From Ga0077555 sp963746315 (lineage in GTDB: Bacteria; Pseudomonadota; Alphaproteobacteria; Rhizobiales; Hyphomicrobiaceae): 64,000 nt of DNA. Positions 7,907 through 16,935 of this stretch are shown piece after piece. The notes beneath the pieces were generated by a model. The model had not been told where the DNA came from. It did not search any database and saw only the letters and a list, made by a program, of their open reading frames with translations. The translations under genes were made by a program, and so were the position numbers. Numbering within the stretch: position 1 is the stretch's first letter; each line of letters begins with the position of its first letter. The stretch is from contig CAVVAR010000012.1 of assembly GCA_963746315.1 (NCBI GenBank), positions 1,612,001 through 1,676,000 on the forward strand. Direction: 5' to 3'.

Positions 7907-8650
7907 ATGATCCGCGCAGCCCTCACGGCCATCCTCCTCGTGTTTCTGGCGCCTGTGGCGACCCACGGCCTGTGGTGGCAATTGCAGCCACATGCCATCT
8001 CCTATGCGCATGCCGACTGGTCCTCGGCCGGTGTGCTCCCGCCGCCGCGCGCAGCTCCCGATGCGGTGGTGCATGTCATGGCCGGGCGCACGGGCCGCTG
8101 GAAAGGTATCTTCGCGCACCATACGTGGCTGGTGATCAAGCCGCGGGGTGCAACGGCCTACCAGCGCTACGACGTGGTCGGCTGGGGTCGCGCGCTGCGC
8201 ATCGACAGCTACCCGCCGGATGGTCGGTGGTATGGCAATACGCCCGAGATCCTGCTGACGCTCAAGGGCCCCGCCGCCGAGCGGGCCATCCCCGAGATCC
8301 GGCGCGCGGTTGCCGCATATCCGCACGCCGCCCGTGGCACCTACGTCGTCTGGCCCGGCCCGAACTCCAATACGTTTGTCGCGACCGTGGCGAGGCAGGT
8401 GCCGGACCTCGCCCCGGCACTGCTGCCGACCGCGATCGGCAAGGATTTCGTGGAGTGGCCGGCCTACGCCGGCTGGCCGCCGAGCGGGCGCGGCATCCAG
8501 TTATCGCTTGGCGGATTGCTTGGTCTGACTGTTGGCTGGGTGGAGGGCATAGAGGTCAATCTTCTAGGTCTTGTCGCCGGCATCGATTGGCGGCGTCCCG
8601 CCGTGAAGCTGCCCGGTTGGGGCCGCATTGGCGTCTCGCCCGCGAGCTAA
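7907..8650 (+). CDS. DUF3750 domain-containing protein
   Basis: A 247-residue protein with an N-terminal hydrophobic segment (residues about 3-23) that acts as a signal peptide or anchor. Family marks of DUF3750 are present in order: HHTWLVIKPRG, YDVVGWG, DGRWYGNTPEIL, a YPHAARGTYVVWPGPNSNTF block, and LPTAIGKDF. The His, Trp and Asn residues in these motifs are the conserved ones. The biochemical role of the family is unknown; export and the conserved PGPNSNTF loop suggest an envelope function. It is transcribed away from the HWE kinase. Confidence 0.85.
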   Translation: MIRAALTAILLVFLAPVATHGLWWQLQPHAISYAHADWSSAGVLPPPRAAPDAVVHVMAGRTGRWKGIFAHHTWLVIKPRGATAYQRYDVVGWGRALRIDSYPPDGRWYGNTPEILLTLKGPAAERAIPEIRRAVAAYPHAARGTYVVWPGPNSNTFVATVARQVPDLAPALLPTAIGKDFVEWPAYAGWPPSGRGIQLSLGGLLGLTVGWVEGIEVNLLGLVAGIDWRRPAVKLPGWGRIGVSPAS

Positions 8651-8823
8651 TCTCGCGCTTGCAGGACAGGCGCCGAACGAAGCTGTGATCGATCGCGCGT
8701 CGCAGCTTGACCCGATGTGGCAGGCTCGTAGATGCTGCCGCCGTTGCCTGGAAGTTGGGCAGCGTGGCATGCGATGTCCGCATTGCCTTGGGGTGCGCGG
8801 TCGCGTGCCGACAGGAGCCGAGC

Positions 8824-10110
8824 TTGGCGGACGGATCTCAAATGGCGCATGCGCCTGCTCAGCGGCGCGATATCGACGGCTGGCCGGCTTGGGCGCGCCT
8901 GCTCGCGGCCTTGCTGATGAGCGCCGTCGGCGGCGTCGGCATGTGGTCCGTCGTGGTGGTCCTGCCGGCGGTGCAGAGCGATTTCAACATCTCGCGGGCC
9001 GACGCGTCGCTCGCCTACACTTTGACGTCGCTCGGATTCGGTTTCGGCGGCATCCTCATGGGCAATCTCGCCGATCGCATGGGCATTTTCCGACCGCTCG
9101 TCGGAGCCGGTGTGACGCTCGGGCTCGGCTACATCGCATCGGCCTATGCCGCCGATATCTGGCAGTTCGCGCTGGTCCAGGGGATCCTGATCGGCCTGCT
9201 CGGCTCATCGGTGAGCTTCGGCCCGATGATCGCCGATATCTCGCATTGGTTCGAACGGCGCCGCGGCATCGCCGTCGCGATCTGCGCCAGCGGCAACTAC
9301 GTCGCCGGCACGATCTGGCCGCCGATCGTGCAGTACCTCGTGGCGACTTACGGCTGGCGGCAGACGCAGGTCTGGCTTGGCCTGATCTGCATCGCGATCA
9401 TGCTCCCGCTGTCGCTTGCGTTCCGGCGCCGGGCGCCACACAAGCCCGCGGTCACAATCGACGCCGCCTCGGAGCCGGTCGCGGCTGCAGCCACGCCGAT
9501 CCCGCCACCGGTGCCGCCGAATGTTCTGCAGCTCTTGCTGATCGTGGCCGGCGTGTCGTGCTGCGTCGCCATGTCGATGCCCCAGGTGCACATCGTCGCC
9601 TACTGCAACGACCTCGGCTACGGCCTCGCCCGGGGCGCCGAGATGCTGTCTCTCATGCTTGGCTTCGGCATCGTCAGCCGGCTGCTGTCGGGGTTCATCG
9701 CAGACAAGATCGGCGGCATGAAGACTTTGCTGCTGGGCTCTGTGCTGCAGGGTGTGGCGCTGATCCTCTATGTGCCCTTCGACGGCCTGATGTCGCTCTA
9801 CATCGTCTCGGCGCTGTTCGGGCTCTTCCAGGGTGGCATCGTGCCGAGCTACGCGCTGATCGTGCGCCAGTACTTCCCGCCGGAAGAAGCCGGAGCGCGG
9901 GTCGGCATGGTGCTGACCGCAACGCTCGTCGGCATGGCGTTCGGCGGTTGGCTGTCCGGGGTCATCTTCGACCTGACCGGGAGCTACCACATGGCCTTCC
10001 TGAACGGCATCGCCTGGAACGCACTCAACGTGATGATCGTGCTGTTCCTGATGTGGCGCGGTCGCGCCGTGATCCGCAGGTGGCAGGGCGCCCAGCCAGC
10101 AGCCGCTTGA
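8824..10110 (+). CDS. Major facilitator superfamily transporter
   Basis: A 428-residue inner-membrane carrier with about 12 predicted helices split by a hydrophilic central loop (residues about 205-235, rich in Ala and Pro). The MFS motif A appears as GNLADRMGIF between helices 2 and 3 and is echoed by GFIADKIGGM in the second half. General appearance is closest to monocarboxylate or oxalate/formate-type carriers, but the substrate is not readable. I placed the start at a TTG six bases after AGGAG; the ATG six codons later is the alternative. A phytanoyl-CoA dioxygenase-like gene follows on the same strand. Confidence 0.88.
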   Translation: MADGSQMAHAPAQRRDIDGWPAWARLLAALLMSAVGGVGMWSVVVVLPAVQSDFNISRADASLAYTLTSLGFGFGGILMGNLADRMGIFRPLVGAGVTLGLGYIASAYAADIWQFALVQGILIGLLGSSVSFGPMIADISHWFERRRGIAVAICASGNYVAGTIWPPIVQYLVATYGWRQTQVWLGLICIAIMLPLSLAFRRRAPHKPAVTIDAASEPVAAAATPIPPPVPPNVLQLLLIVAGVSCCVAMSMPQVHIVAYCNDLGYGLARGAEMLSLMLGFGIVSRLLSGFIADKIGGMKTLLLGSVLQGVALILYVPFDGLMSLYIVSALFGLFQGGIVPSYALIVRQYFPPEEAGARVGMVLTATLVGMAFGGWLSGVIFDLTGSYHMAFLNGIAWNALNVMIVLFLMWRGRAVIRRWQGAQPAAA

Positions 10111-10178
10111 AGAGGTGGGCGTGAACGGCATAGCATTGAGCGGCCATGCCGCGTGAACAGCGCCTGACGGAGACAGCC

Positions 10179-11012
10179 ATGACCAAAGTCCTCACAGCCG
10201 CCGAGGTCGAGGCCTACAACACCAAGGGCTATCATTTCCCGATCGATGTGCTGTCCCCTGAGGAGGTGGCCGGCTTCCGGAGCGCGCTCGAATCCTACGA
10301 GCGCCAGAGCGGCGGTCCGATCAGCGGCGCCATGCGCCATCGCAGCCACGTGCTGTTCACTTGGGTGAACGATCTTATCCGCCACCCCCGGATCCTCGAC
10401 GCGGTAGAGGACGTGCTGGGCCCCAACCTGTTCTGTTGGAATACCAGCTTTTTCGTGAAGGAGGCGCGCGATCCCGGCTTCGTGTCGTGGCACCAGGATG
10501 CGACGTACTGGGGACTATCCTCGCCCGATGTGATGACCGTGTGGGTTGCAATCTCTCCGGCCAACAAGGTGTCTGGCTGCATGAAGTTCATCGCCGGCAC
10601 GCACAAGACCCAGGTGGCCCACGCCGACACCTTCAATCAGGACAATCTCCTCACCCGCGGTCAGGAGATCGCCGTCGAGGTGAACGAGGCGGATGCCGTC
10701 TATGCCGAATTGGCGCCCGGGCAAGCCTCGCTGCATCACGTGCTGCTGTACCATGGCTCGGCGCCCAATCAGTCCGACGACCGGCGCATCGGCCTGGCGA
10801 TCCGCTACATCCCGACCCACGTCAAGCAGGCTGTCGGCAGTCGCGATTGGGCGACGCTCGTGCGTGGTGTCGACACGTTCGGCCATTTCGAGCCCGAGCC
10901 GCGCCCGGCGCGCGATCTCGACCCCGCGGCCCTTGCATTTCACAAGGAGGTCAGCGAGGAGCAGGTCCGCGTCCTCTATCGCGGAACCGGCAAGGAGGCC
11001 TACCGGCCCTGA
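10179..11012 (+). CDS. Phytanoyl-CoA dioxygenase (PhyH) family protein
   Basis: A 277-residue non-haem iron, 2-oxoglutarate dioxygenase of the PhyH family. The facial triad is visible as His and Asp in SWHQDATYW and the distal His in LLYHGSAPNQSDDRR; the following Arg of RRIGLAIRYIP would bind 2-oxoglutarate. The start at MTKVLTAAEVE has GGAG six bases upstream; a longer in-frame start is less well placed. Bacterial PhyH proteins hydroxylate varied small molecules (for example ectoine and halogenated natural products). The neighbouring MFS carrier hints at an imported substrate, but that is inference. Confidence 0.88.
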   Translation: MTKVLTAAEVEAYNTKGYHFPIDVLSPEEVAGFRSALESYERQSGGPISGAMRHRSHVLFTWVNDLIRHPRILDAVEDVLGPNLFCWNTSFFVKEARDPGFVSWHQDATYWGLSSPDVMTVWVAISPANKVSGCMKFIAGTHKTQVAHADTFNQDNLLTRGQEIAVEVNEADAVYAELAPGQASLHHVLLYHGSAPNQSDDRRIGLAIRYIPTHVKQAVGSRDWATLVRGVDTFGHFEPEPRPARDLDPAALAFHKEVSEEQVRVLYRGTGKEAYRP

Positions 11013-11044
11013 TGCGCTGCCTTGAAGTGCAGCGGCCGCCGTCT

Positions 11045-12403
11045 CTATTTCACGCTGCCGGCGGTGTGGCTGTCGGCGAGGTTCGGCCCGCCGAGCTTCA
11101 CCTTGAGAGCGGCCGAGACGATGTCGACCTGCGAGTCCGCATTCCCGATGAAGTGCAGCCCGCGCTCGAGGCGATCGATGTCGCTGTCGCCAATGCCGAA
11201 GATGTGCGTGTAGGCGAATTCGAACCCGACCGTGTCGCTCCATTTGTAGCCGGCGCCGACGCTGGCCCACAGGCGATCGCTGTCCGGCACCCGAAGGGAG
11301 CGCTCGTCGGCCGCCTGGATGGGCGAGATCTCGTAGGCAAAGCCGGTTCGCAACGTAAGTCTCTCGCTGTAGGCGTACTCCGCTCCGGCCGAGAAGAACC
11401 AGCCATCGTGCCAGCCGAGGTCGAGCGATGACGCAACCTGTCCGTTGCCCGCAGGGCAGAAGACGGGATTGCCGGCGGGGTTCTTGACACAGACGATGTC
11501 GAGCTTCTCGAGGCGGCTCCAGTGGCTCCACTCGACCGAGCCGAGCAATGTCAGCCGGTCGCTAAGGTCATGGCGAAGGCTTAGCGTGACGATCTCGGGC
11601 AGCGTCACGCCAGCCTTGATGGGATTGCCAGCCCGCGCCGGGGGAATGGCTGAGCCCGGAACGGCGATGCTGCCCTCCAGCGTCTGGTCGATGGAGGAGC
11701 GATAGCCCAGGCCGATATGTGTACCCCGTGCCGGCCGGACATCGATGCCAGCCGTCAAACCGAACGCCGTGTCGTCGCCGTGGATGACGGTATTCGGCGC
11801 GGTCGCCGTGATGCCGGAAGCCGATTTCAATCGACCTTCCATGCGCTGGAGTTGCAATCCTGCGGCGACGGCAATGGCTGGAGTGAGCTGATAAGCGAGC
11901 GTCGGGGCGAAATTATAGGTCTTTATCTCCGACGTTCGTGCAAATGTCTGTCCCGCCCAGAACCGGTTCGCTGGCTCTGTGACGAGCCCGAACGGAGAGT
12001 TCACACTGATCGCGGCAACCAGCCGATTGTTCACGCGCCAGCTCAAATAGGACGAGGGAACGATCGCGTCCTTGGCGATATCGCCGCTCTCTTGCGGCAG
12101 TCCGAGATTGGTGCCGGCGGAGTAGACGTCGCCGCTGATCTCGACGCGGCCGACGATGCCGGCGTAGTTCAACTCTGTATAGAGGCCGGCGGGCGCGTAG
12201 GCGGCCACTGCCGGATTCCAGAACATGCCGGACAAGCCTCCACCGCCCGCGCCGTGACCGGCAAACGACATGCCCTGCAACTCTGTCGACTGCTCGCGAA
12301 CGGCAAAGCCACCCGCCAATGATGGAGACGTGACGACGCTGCACGCGAGGATAGAGGCGACTAATCCTCTGGTGGCGCGAAGACCTAGCTTGTGCCCGAC
12401 CAT
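11045..12403 (-). CDS. FadL/OmpP1/TodX family outer-membrane transporter
   Basis: A 452-residue outer-membrane beta-barrel of the FadL family, which passes long-chain fatty acids or hydrophobic aromatics through a plugged barrel. The start is set at MVGHKLGLRATRG, six bases after GGAG; the signal peptide ends SLAGGF. The family hatch region follows as AVREQSTELQGMSFAG...GLSGMFWNPA. The rest is alternating beta strands with conserved short motifs such as YRSSID, and a typical EFAYTHIF near the C-terminus. Isolated from fatty-acid genes here, although a FadJ-like enzyme is encoded elsewhere in the window. Confidence 0.9.
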   Translation of the reverse strand: MVGHKLGLRATRGLVASILACSVVTSPSLAGGFAVREQSTELQGMSFAGHGAGGGGLSGMFWNPAVAAYAPAGLYTELNYAGIVGRVEISGDVYSAGTNLGLPQESGDIAKDAIVPSSYLSWRVNNRLVAAISVNSPFGLVTEPANRFWAGQTFARTSEIKTYNFAPTLAYQLTPAIAVAAGLQLQRMEGRLKSASGITATAPNTVIHGDDTAFGLTAGIDVRPARGTHIGLGYRSSIDQTLEGSIAVPGSAIPPARAGNPIKAGVTLPEIVTLSLRHDLSDRLTLLGSVEWSHWSRLEKLDIVCVKNPAGNPVFCPAGNGQVASSLDLGWHDGWFFSAGAEYAYSERLTLRTGFAYEISPIQAADERSLRVPDSDRLWASVGAGYKWSDTVGFEFAYTHIFGIGDSDIDRLERGLHFIGNADSQVDIVSAALKVKLGGPNLADSHTAGSVK

Positions 12404-12803
12404 AGCTGTCTCCATCACGAGCCTGCCGCGCACCGATTGATTGGTTGCAGCCGTGAAAATCTGTGGAAATTGTAATTGATCCGTCTTGCGGACAGAAATC
12501 CCGAATGCCGCAAATGCGGAGTGATCGGATCATTTGGCGGGGAATGTTGCCACCGAGCGACACCTCGGTGTCGGCGGAATGCACCGCGAATGACAAAAGC
12601 CGGCGCGAACGAATTCGCGCCGGCTCCCACGAAGATCACTCACACACGCGATAATATGCGCGTATCAGCAATCCTCCCCCAGACCGTGAAAATAGCGATA
12701 GCAGGTTTTGGCGGCTGTCGGCGCGGATCGGGGCAATTCTGCTGCCGAGTTGCCATCCCGCAACGCGCGGCTGCGGTGGTCGCCTACTTAGCCGGCGCTG
12801 ATC
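12404..12803. other. 400-bp intergenic region between fadL-like and thiD
   Basis: No plausible gene. It contains a strong intrinsic terminator for the thiD transcript at 12594-12625. The part near 12434-12560 is locally AT-richer and would hold the promoter of the fadL-like gene, but I could not pick out convincing -35/-10 elements. Confidence 0.55.
12594..12625 (-). terminator. Intrinsic terminator of the thiD-side transcript
   Basis: Perfect 12-bp stem AGCCGGCGCGAA / TTCGCGCCGGCT with a four-base loop. Read on the minus strand, the stem is followed directly by TTTTG. It lies about 180 bases beyond the thiD stop and is well suited to end the minus-strand thiD transcript. Confidence 0.8.
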
Positions 12804-13616
12804 TCAACGCGCGACGTCGATGCCAAACAAGTGGTCGACCGGGCCGTTGCCGTGCCCGACGCCGAGAGCTTGTCCGGCGACGATGGCAGCGTGCACGTAC
12901 GCCTTGGCGTGTCGGACAGCTGTCTCGAGGTCGTCGCCGAGGGCGAGGCGCGCTGCGATTGCTGCAGACAATGTGCAGCCGGTTCCGTGAGTATTGCGCG
13001 TCGAGATCCTGGGATCGGCCAGACGAATGACGCGGCCATCGATCGCGAGGAGATCGACCGCCTCGTCTCCCGCGCCGTGCCCACCTTTCAGCAGCACGGC
13101 TTTGGCGCCGAGCTCTACCAAGCGAGTCAGTTGGTCGCGAGCCTCGGCCTCGCTGACAGCGATGGGCGCTCCGAGCAGCTCGGCTGCCTCCGGCAGGTTG
13201 GGCGTAATCAGTGTCGCTCGCGGAATGAGGCGGTCCCGCACGATCTCGATAGCGTCGCGCTCCAGGAGAACGTCGCCGCTCGTCGCGACCATCACCGGGT
13301 CGACGACGACGGGGACACCGGGGGCGCGGGCGGCGAGCCCATCGACGACGGCCGCGATGATGGTGGCATCTGCGAGCATGCCGGTCTTGACGGCCTTAAC
13401 GTCGAGATCGTCGAGGACCGAGGTCATCTGAGCCGAGACGAAGCCGGGTGGCACCGGGTGCACGCCCTGGACCCCACGCGTATTCTGGGCGGTCAGCGCC
13501 GTCAGCACCGAGGCGCCGTAGACGCCCATTGCCGAGAACGTCTTCAGATCGGCTTGGATGCCGGCGCCACCGGAGCTGTCTGATCCGGCGATGGTGAGTG
13601 CGATCGGGCGGGGCAT
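12804..13616 (-). CDS. thiD: Hydroxymethylpyrimidine/phosphomethylpyrimidine kinase
   Basis: A 270-residue cytoplasmic kinase that phosphorylates HMP and HMP-P on the thiamine pyrimidine branch. Ribokinase-family marks are in place: ALTIAGSDSSGGAGIQADLK at the N-terminus (substrate and phosphate binding), VDPVMVATSG, TPNLPEA, KGGH, and the catalytic NTHGTGCTLSAAIAA with the Asn-Thr-x-Gly-x-Gly-Asp-like anion hole (Cys in place of Asp is normal for ThiD). The start MPRPIALTIAG was chosen because it gives the usual family N-terminus. No TPP riboswitch is visible upstream. It lies downstream of the ccdA-like gene on the same strand. Confidence 0.95.
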   Translation of the reverse strand: MPRPIALTIAGSDSSGGAGIQADLKTFSAMGVYGASVLTALTAQNTRGVQGVHPVPPGFVSAQMTSVLDDLDVKAVKTGMLADATIIAAVVDGLAARAPGVPVVVDPVMVATSGDVLLERDAIEIVRDRLIPRATLITPNLPEAAELLGAPIAVSEAEARDQLTRLVELGAKAVLLKGGHGAGDEAVDLLAIDGRVIRLADPRISTRNTHGTGCTLSAAIAARLALGDDLETAVRHAKAYVHAAIVAGQALGVGHGNGPVDHLFGIDVAR

Positions 13617-13712
13617 GGCGGGTTCCGGGTCATGGAATTGCAAAGGATCGGAGAGTGTCCCTATTTTTCTTACGTCTCTCAACTCACGTCTCGCTTCTCT
13701 CCACTTGCTCCG

Positions 13713-14688
13713 TCACTTCGCGCCTTGCTTCAGGATGTCGGTTTGCAGCGACTTCGACGTCGCCAGCTCCTCGATCTGTGCCAGGATCGGAACGTTCTCG
13801 ATCAGCCATTGACCGAGCACGTTGATCGAGCCCCCGATCAGCATCATGCCAAGCACGATCCCGGCGAGCCCGGAGAGACGCTGAGCCTGGACGTGGCGGA
13901 AGACGAGCCAGAGCCCGGCGACGACGAGCGCCAAGCCGAGCCAGCCGGCGACCGCACCGAGACCGGGTACGACGCTCATGAGGCCGTCCCGCACCCAGCT
14001 CAGCGCCTCGCCCGCAAACAGCAGCCCGGTGATGACGAGAACCGCACCCATCACCTGCTCGACGCGCCCCATGTGCCGCCGGAACCGCTTCATGAAGCCC
14101 ATGAATGGCCCGATCGCGACAGCGGCCAGAATAAAGGGAATGCCGAGCCCGAGTGAGTAGGCGGTGAGCAACTTGACGCCGGTCGTGAGGCTCGCCTCGT
14201 TGGCGGCGACCGTCAGCACTGTTGCCAGGATGGGTCCGACGCACGGCGTCCAGCCGAAAGCGAAGGCGAGACCGATCAGATAGGAGCCGAGATAGCTCGC
14301 GCCCTGCATGTCGGTGTGATAGCGCGCCTCTTGGTAGAGCAGCGGTATGCGCAGGATGCCGAGGAAGTGCAGGCCGAACAAAATGATCAGCAGGCCCGCC
14401 ACCATGGCGAGCTCGTTCTTGTAGGTCTGGATCAGCTGGCCGAAGGCCGAGGCGCCGGCACCGAGTCCGACGAATACGGTCGTGAAGCCCAGCACGAAGC
14501 ATACCGCGGCGATGACGACCCGTCGCCAGGCGGCGTTGTCGAGGCCCTTCTCGTCGGTCATCTGCTCCAGCGTCATGCCGCCGAGGTAGCCGAGATAGGG
14601 CGGCACTCAGCGGCAGCACGCACGGCGACAGAAAACTGACGAGGCCGGCGAGTGCAACCCCGAGGTAGAGCGACAATTCCGGCAGCAT
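13713..14688 (-). pseudogene. ccdA: CcdA/DsbD-like thiol transporter, one-base frameshift
   Basis: Membrane protein of the CcdA/DsbD transmembrane family, which carries reducing equivalents from cytoplasmic thioredoxin to periplasmic cytochrome c maturation or disulfide repair. The N-terminal MLPELSLYLGVALAGLVSFL reads into SPCVLPL. One surplus base at about 14607 (T on the plus strand) then throws the frame. Dropping it joins SPCVLPL to VPPYLGYLGG, the exact family signature, and restores a 324-residue protein with about seven helices. The second redox Cys is in FGWTPCVGPILA. The downstream part also has its own GTG, but without the first helix and first Cys. It is either an assembly error or a recent pseudogene. 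Confidence 0.8.
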
Positions 14689-14775
14689 CGGGCTCCAGCC
14701 TGGTGTTGGTGTTGCGGAAGGTGTCTCGCCCCGTCAGGTAGACGGCTTCGAGCCTGCCTGCAAATCAAGCCTGCG

Positions 14776-15478
14776 TCACGTTTTCGGGGGCGCGAGACCG
14801 TCGATGGCTTCGGGCAGCTCGGAGAGGCGATGAATGACGCCGTCTGCGCCGAGATCCGAGACCGGAACGCGTGAGTAGCCGTGGCCGATGGCGATCGAGC
14901 GGCAGCCGGCGGCGCGCGCAGCTCCGATGTCGGCCGCGGTGTCGCCAACCATCAGAACGCTCGGCGGGCTCGACGGACAACGGCGCGATGGCAGCCAGCA
15001 ATGGCGCGGGGTGGGGCTTCTTCGGCAGATCGTCGCGCGCGCCGATTACGGCGCGGAAATAGCCGTCGATGCCGAGCGCCCTCAGTGCGATCTCGGTTAT
15101 CGGCTGGGCCTTGTTGGTGCACAGCCCGAGCGGCATCCCCAGTCCGGCAAGATGATCCAGAAGCTCTCGCGCGCCAGGGTAGAGCCCGCGCCCCTCGGCG
15201 GAGGCTTCGGCATAGACCGGGTAGAAGCGGCCGAGCGCGGCCTTCTCCTCGTCGGGCGACAGGGTGACCCCTGCCATCGCTGCGGCGCGTGCGACCGCCG
15301 CCGGTGCCCCGCCGCCGATCAGCCCTTTGACACGGTCGAGATCGAACGCCGCGACACCCAGCGGTGCGAACGCCGCGTTGATCGCAAGCTGGATGTCCGG
15401 CGCGCTGTCGACCAGCGTACCGTCGAGGTCGAACACGATGGCGCGCGGCCAGCCGGCGGGGAGGGAGTGGGCTGGCAT
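14776..15478 (-). pseudogene. gph: Phosphoglycolate phosphatase (HAD-IA), one-base frameshift
   Basis: HAD-superfamily phosphatase that removes phosphate from 2-phosphoglycolate. Motif I is IVFDLDGTLVDSAPD, motif II the Thr-containing LGLCTNK, and motif III the Lys in DDLPKKPHPAP. The frame breaks after SVEPAER, where one surplus A on the plus strand (14956/14957) appears. Removing it gives LMVGDTAADIGAARAAGC, which is motif IV with its two Asp residues, and a normal C-terminus ending GLAPPKT, 233 residues in all. The gene starts one base after the pgk stop, so the two are coupled. Uncorrected, the product would lack motif IV and be inactive. Confidence 0.82.
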
Positions 15479-15479
15479 C

Positions 15480-16688
15480 TCAGGCCTTGGCCTTGGCGAG
15501 CGCGGCGACGCCGGGCAGCTCGCGGCCCTCGAGCCATTCGAGGAAGGCGCCGCCGGCCGACGAGACGTAGGTGAACTGCTCCGTGACGCCGGCCTCGTTG
15601 AGCGCTGCGACCGTATCGCCGCCGCCCGCCACCGAGACGAGCTTGCCCGCCTTGGTCAGTCGCGCGGCCTCCTTGGCGAGCGCGAATGTGCCCGTGCCGA
15701 ACGGGTCGATCTCGAAGGCGCCGAGCGGGCCGTTCCAGAGCAGCGTCTTGCAGCCCGCCAGGACGCCGACGAGGTGCGCCACGGAGGCCGGGCCGACGTC
15801 GAGGATCATCTGATCGGCAGGCACTTTGTCGAGAGCGACGGTGGTGGCCGGTGCCCCAGCCTTGAACTCGGGCGAGACGACGGCATCGGTCGGCAGCACG
15901 ATCTCGCAGCCTTTCCCCGCGGCCGCCGCCATGATCTCGCGCGCCTTGTCGGCGAGGTCCGGCTCGGCGAGCGACTTGCCGACGGCGACGCCCTTTGCCA
16001 GCAGGAAGGTGTTGGCCATGCCGCCGCCGATGATCAGCTTGTCGACCTTGGGCAGCAGGTTCATGAGCACGGGGATCTTGGTCGAGACCTTGGCGCCGCC
16101 GACAACTGCCGCCGTCGGCCGTTCGGGGTTCTCGAGCGCCGTGCGTAGCGCGTCGATCTCCTCCATCATGAGGGGCCCCGCGTAGGCCGGCAGCAGGTCG
16201 GCCAGTCCCGCCGTCGAGGCGTGCGCGCGGTGCGCCGCCGAGAAGGCATCGTTGACGAAGAGGTCGCCGAGCTTGGCCAATTCCGCGGTGAAGGCCGGAT
16301 CGTTCTTCTCCTCGCCCTTGTGGAAGCGCGTGTTCTCGAGCACCAGCACGCCGCCGGGCGCGAGCGCATCGACGGCCTCGGCCGCTTCCGGCCCAATGCA
16401 GTCGGCAGCGAGAGGCACCGGAGTGCCGAGCAGCCTAGACAACTCGGCGGCGACCGGCGCCAGCGAGTTTTCCGTGTCGGGCCCGCCCTTGGGACGACCG
16501 AAGTGCGAGAGGACGATCACCTTGGCCTTGCGTGCCATCAGGTCCTTGAGGCCCGGCACGAGCCGTTCCAGGCGGGTGGCGTCGGTCACTTTCCCGTCCT
16601 TGGCGGGCACGTTGAGATCGGCGCGCACGAGCACGCGCTTGCCGGCGACGTCGGCGGTGGAGATGGTCCTTATGGCATCGAGGTTCAT
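15480..16688 (-). CDS. pgk: Phosphoglycerate kinase
   Basis: A 402-residue glycolytic/gluconeogenic enzyme interconverting 1,3-bisphosphoglycerate and 3-phosphoglycerate with ADP/ATP. The N-terminal domain has RVLVRADLNVP, VLSHFGRPKG and VLENTRFHKGEEKND; the C-terminal nucleotide domain has VGGAKVSTKIPVLMNLLPKVDKLIIGG in broad outline, NGPLGAFE and SVAGGGDTVAAL. The start MNLDAIRTISTADVAGKRVL has GGAGC seven bases before it. Length matches the family. It heads a minus-strand group with gph, in which gph begins almost immediately after the pgk stop. Confidence 0.97.
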   Translation of the reverse strand: MNLDAIRTISTADVAGKRVLVRADLNVPAKDGKVTDATRLERLVPGLKDLMARKAKVIVLSHFGRPKGGPDTENSLAPVAAELSRLLGTPVPLAADCIGPEAAEAVDALAPGGVLVLENTRFHKGEEKNDPAFTAELAKLGDLFVNDAFSAAHRAHASTAGLADLLPAYAGPLMMEEIDALRTALENPERPTAAVVGGAKVSTKIPVLMNLLPKVDKLIIGGGMANTFLLAKGVAVGKSLAEPDLADKAREIMAAAAGKGCEIVLPTDAVVSPEFKAGAPATTVALDKVPADQMILDVGPASVAHLVGVLAGCKTLLWNGPLGAFEIDPFGTGTFALAKEAARLTKAGKLVSVAGGGDTVAALNEAGVTEQFTYVSSAGGAFLEWLEGRELPGVAALAKAKA

Positions 16689-16935
16689 GGGGTGCGCTCC
16701 CTGGGCGGTCCGGCGCACGGGCGGCGCCTTGCGATCTGTGGCCGCGGGTATCCCAAGCCCCGCGCTCGCGCGCAAGAGGCCGGGACAGGGAGAGTGAAGG
16801 CGGCTTTCGCCCCGCCGATCTTTACGGTTTGGTCACCGCGTTCTTCCGCTCCCAGATTTTGCCATGGTTCGGACCTGCTCTGGCCGCGATGGGGCGGCAC
16901 CAAAGAGGCTCGGACAGAGCGGGGGATCTCGAAAC

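Noticed and set aside
8628..10131. Long alternative frames on both strands across the MFS gene
   Set aside because: They are Arg/Ala/His-rich compositional shadows typical of high-GC DNA. The MFS frame has coherent membrane helices and family motifs.
13617..13712. A TPP riboswitch upstream of thiD
   Set aside because: The conserved CTGAGA and ACCTGATCTGG-like segments of the THI box are not present, and thiD appears to follow ccdA in the same transcript.
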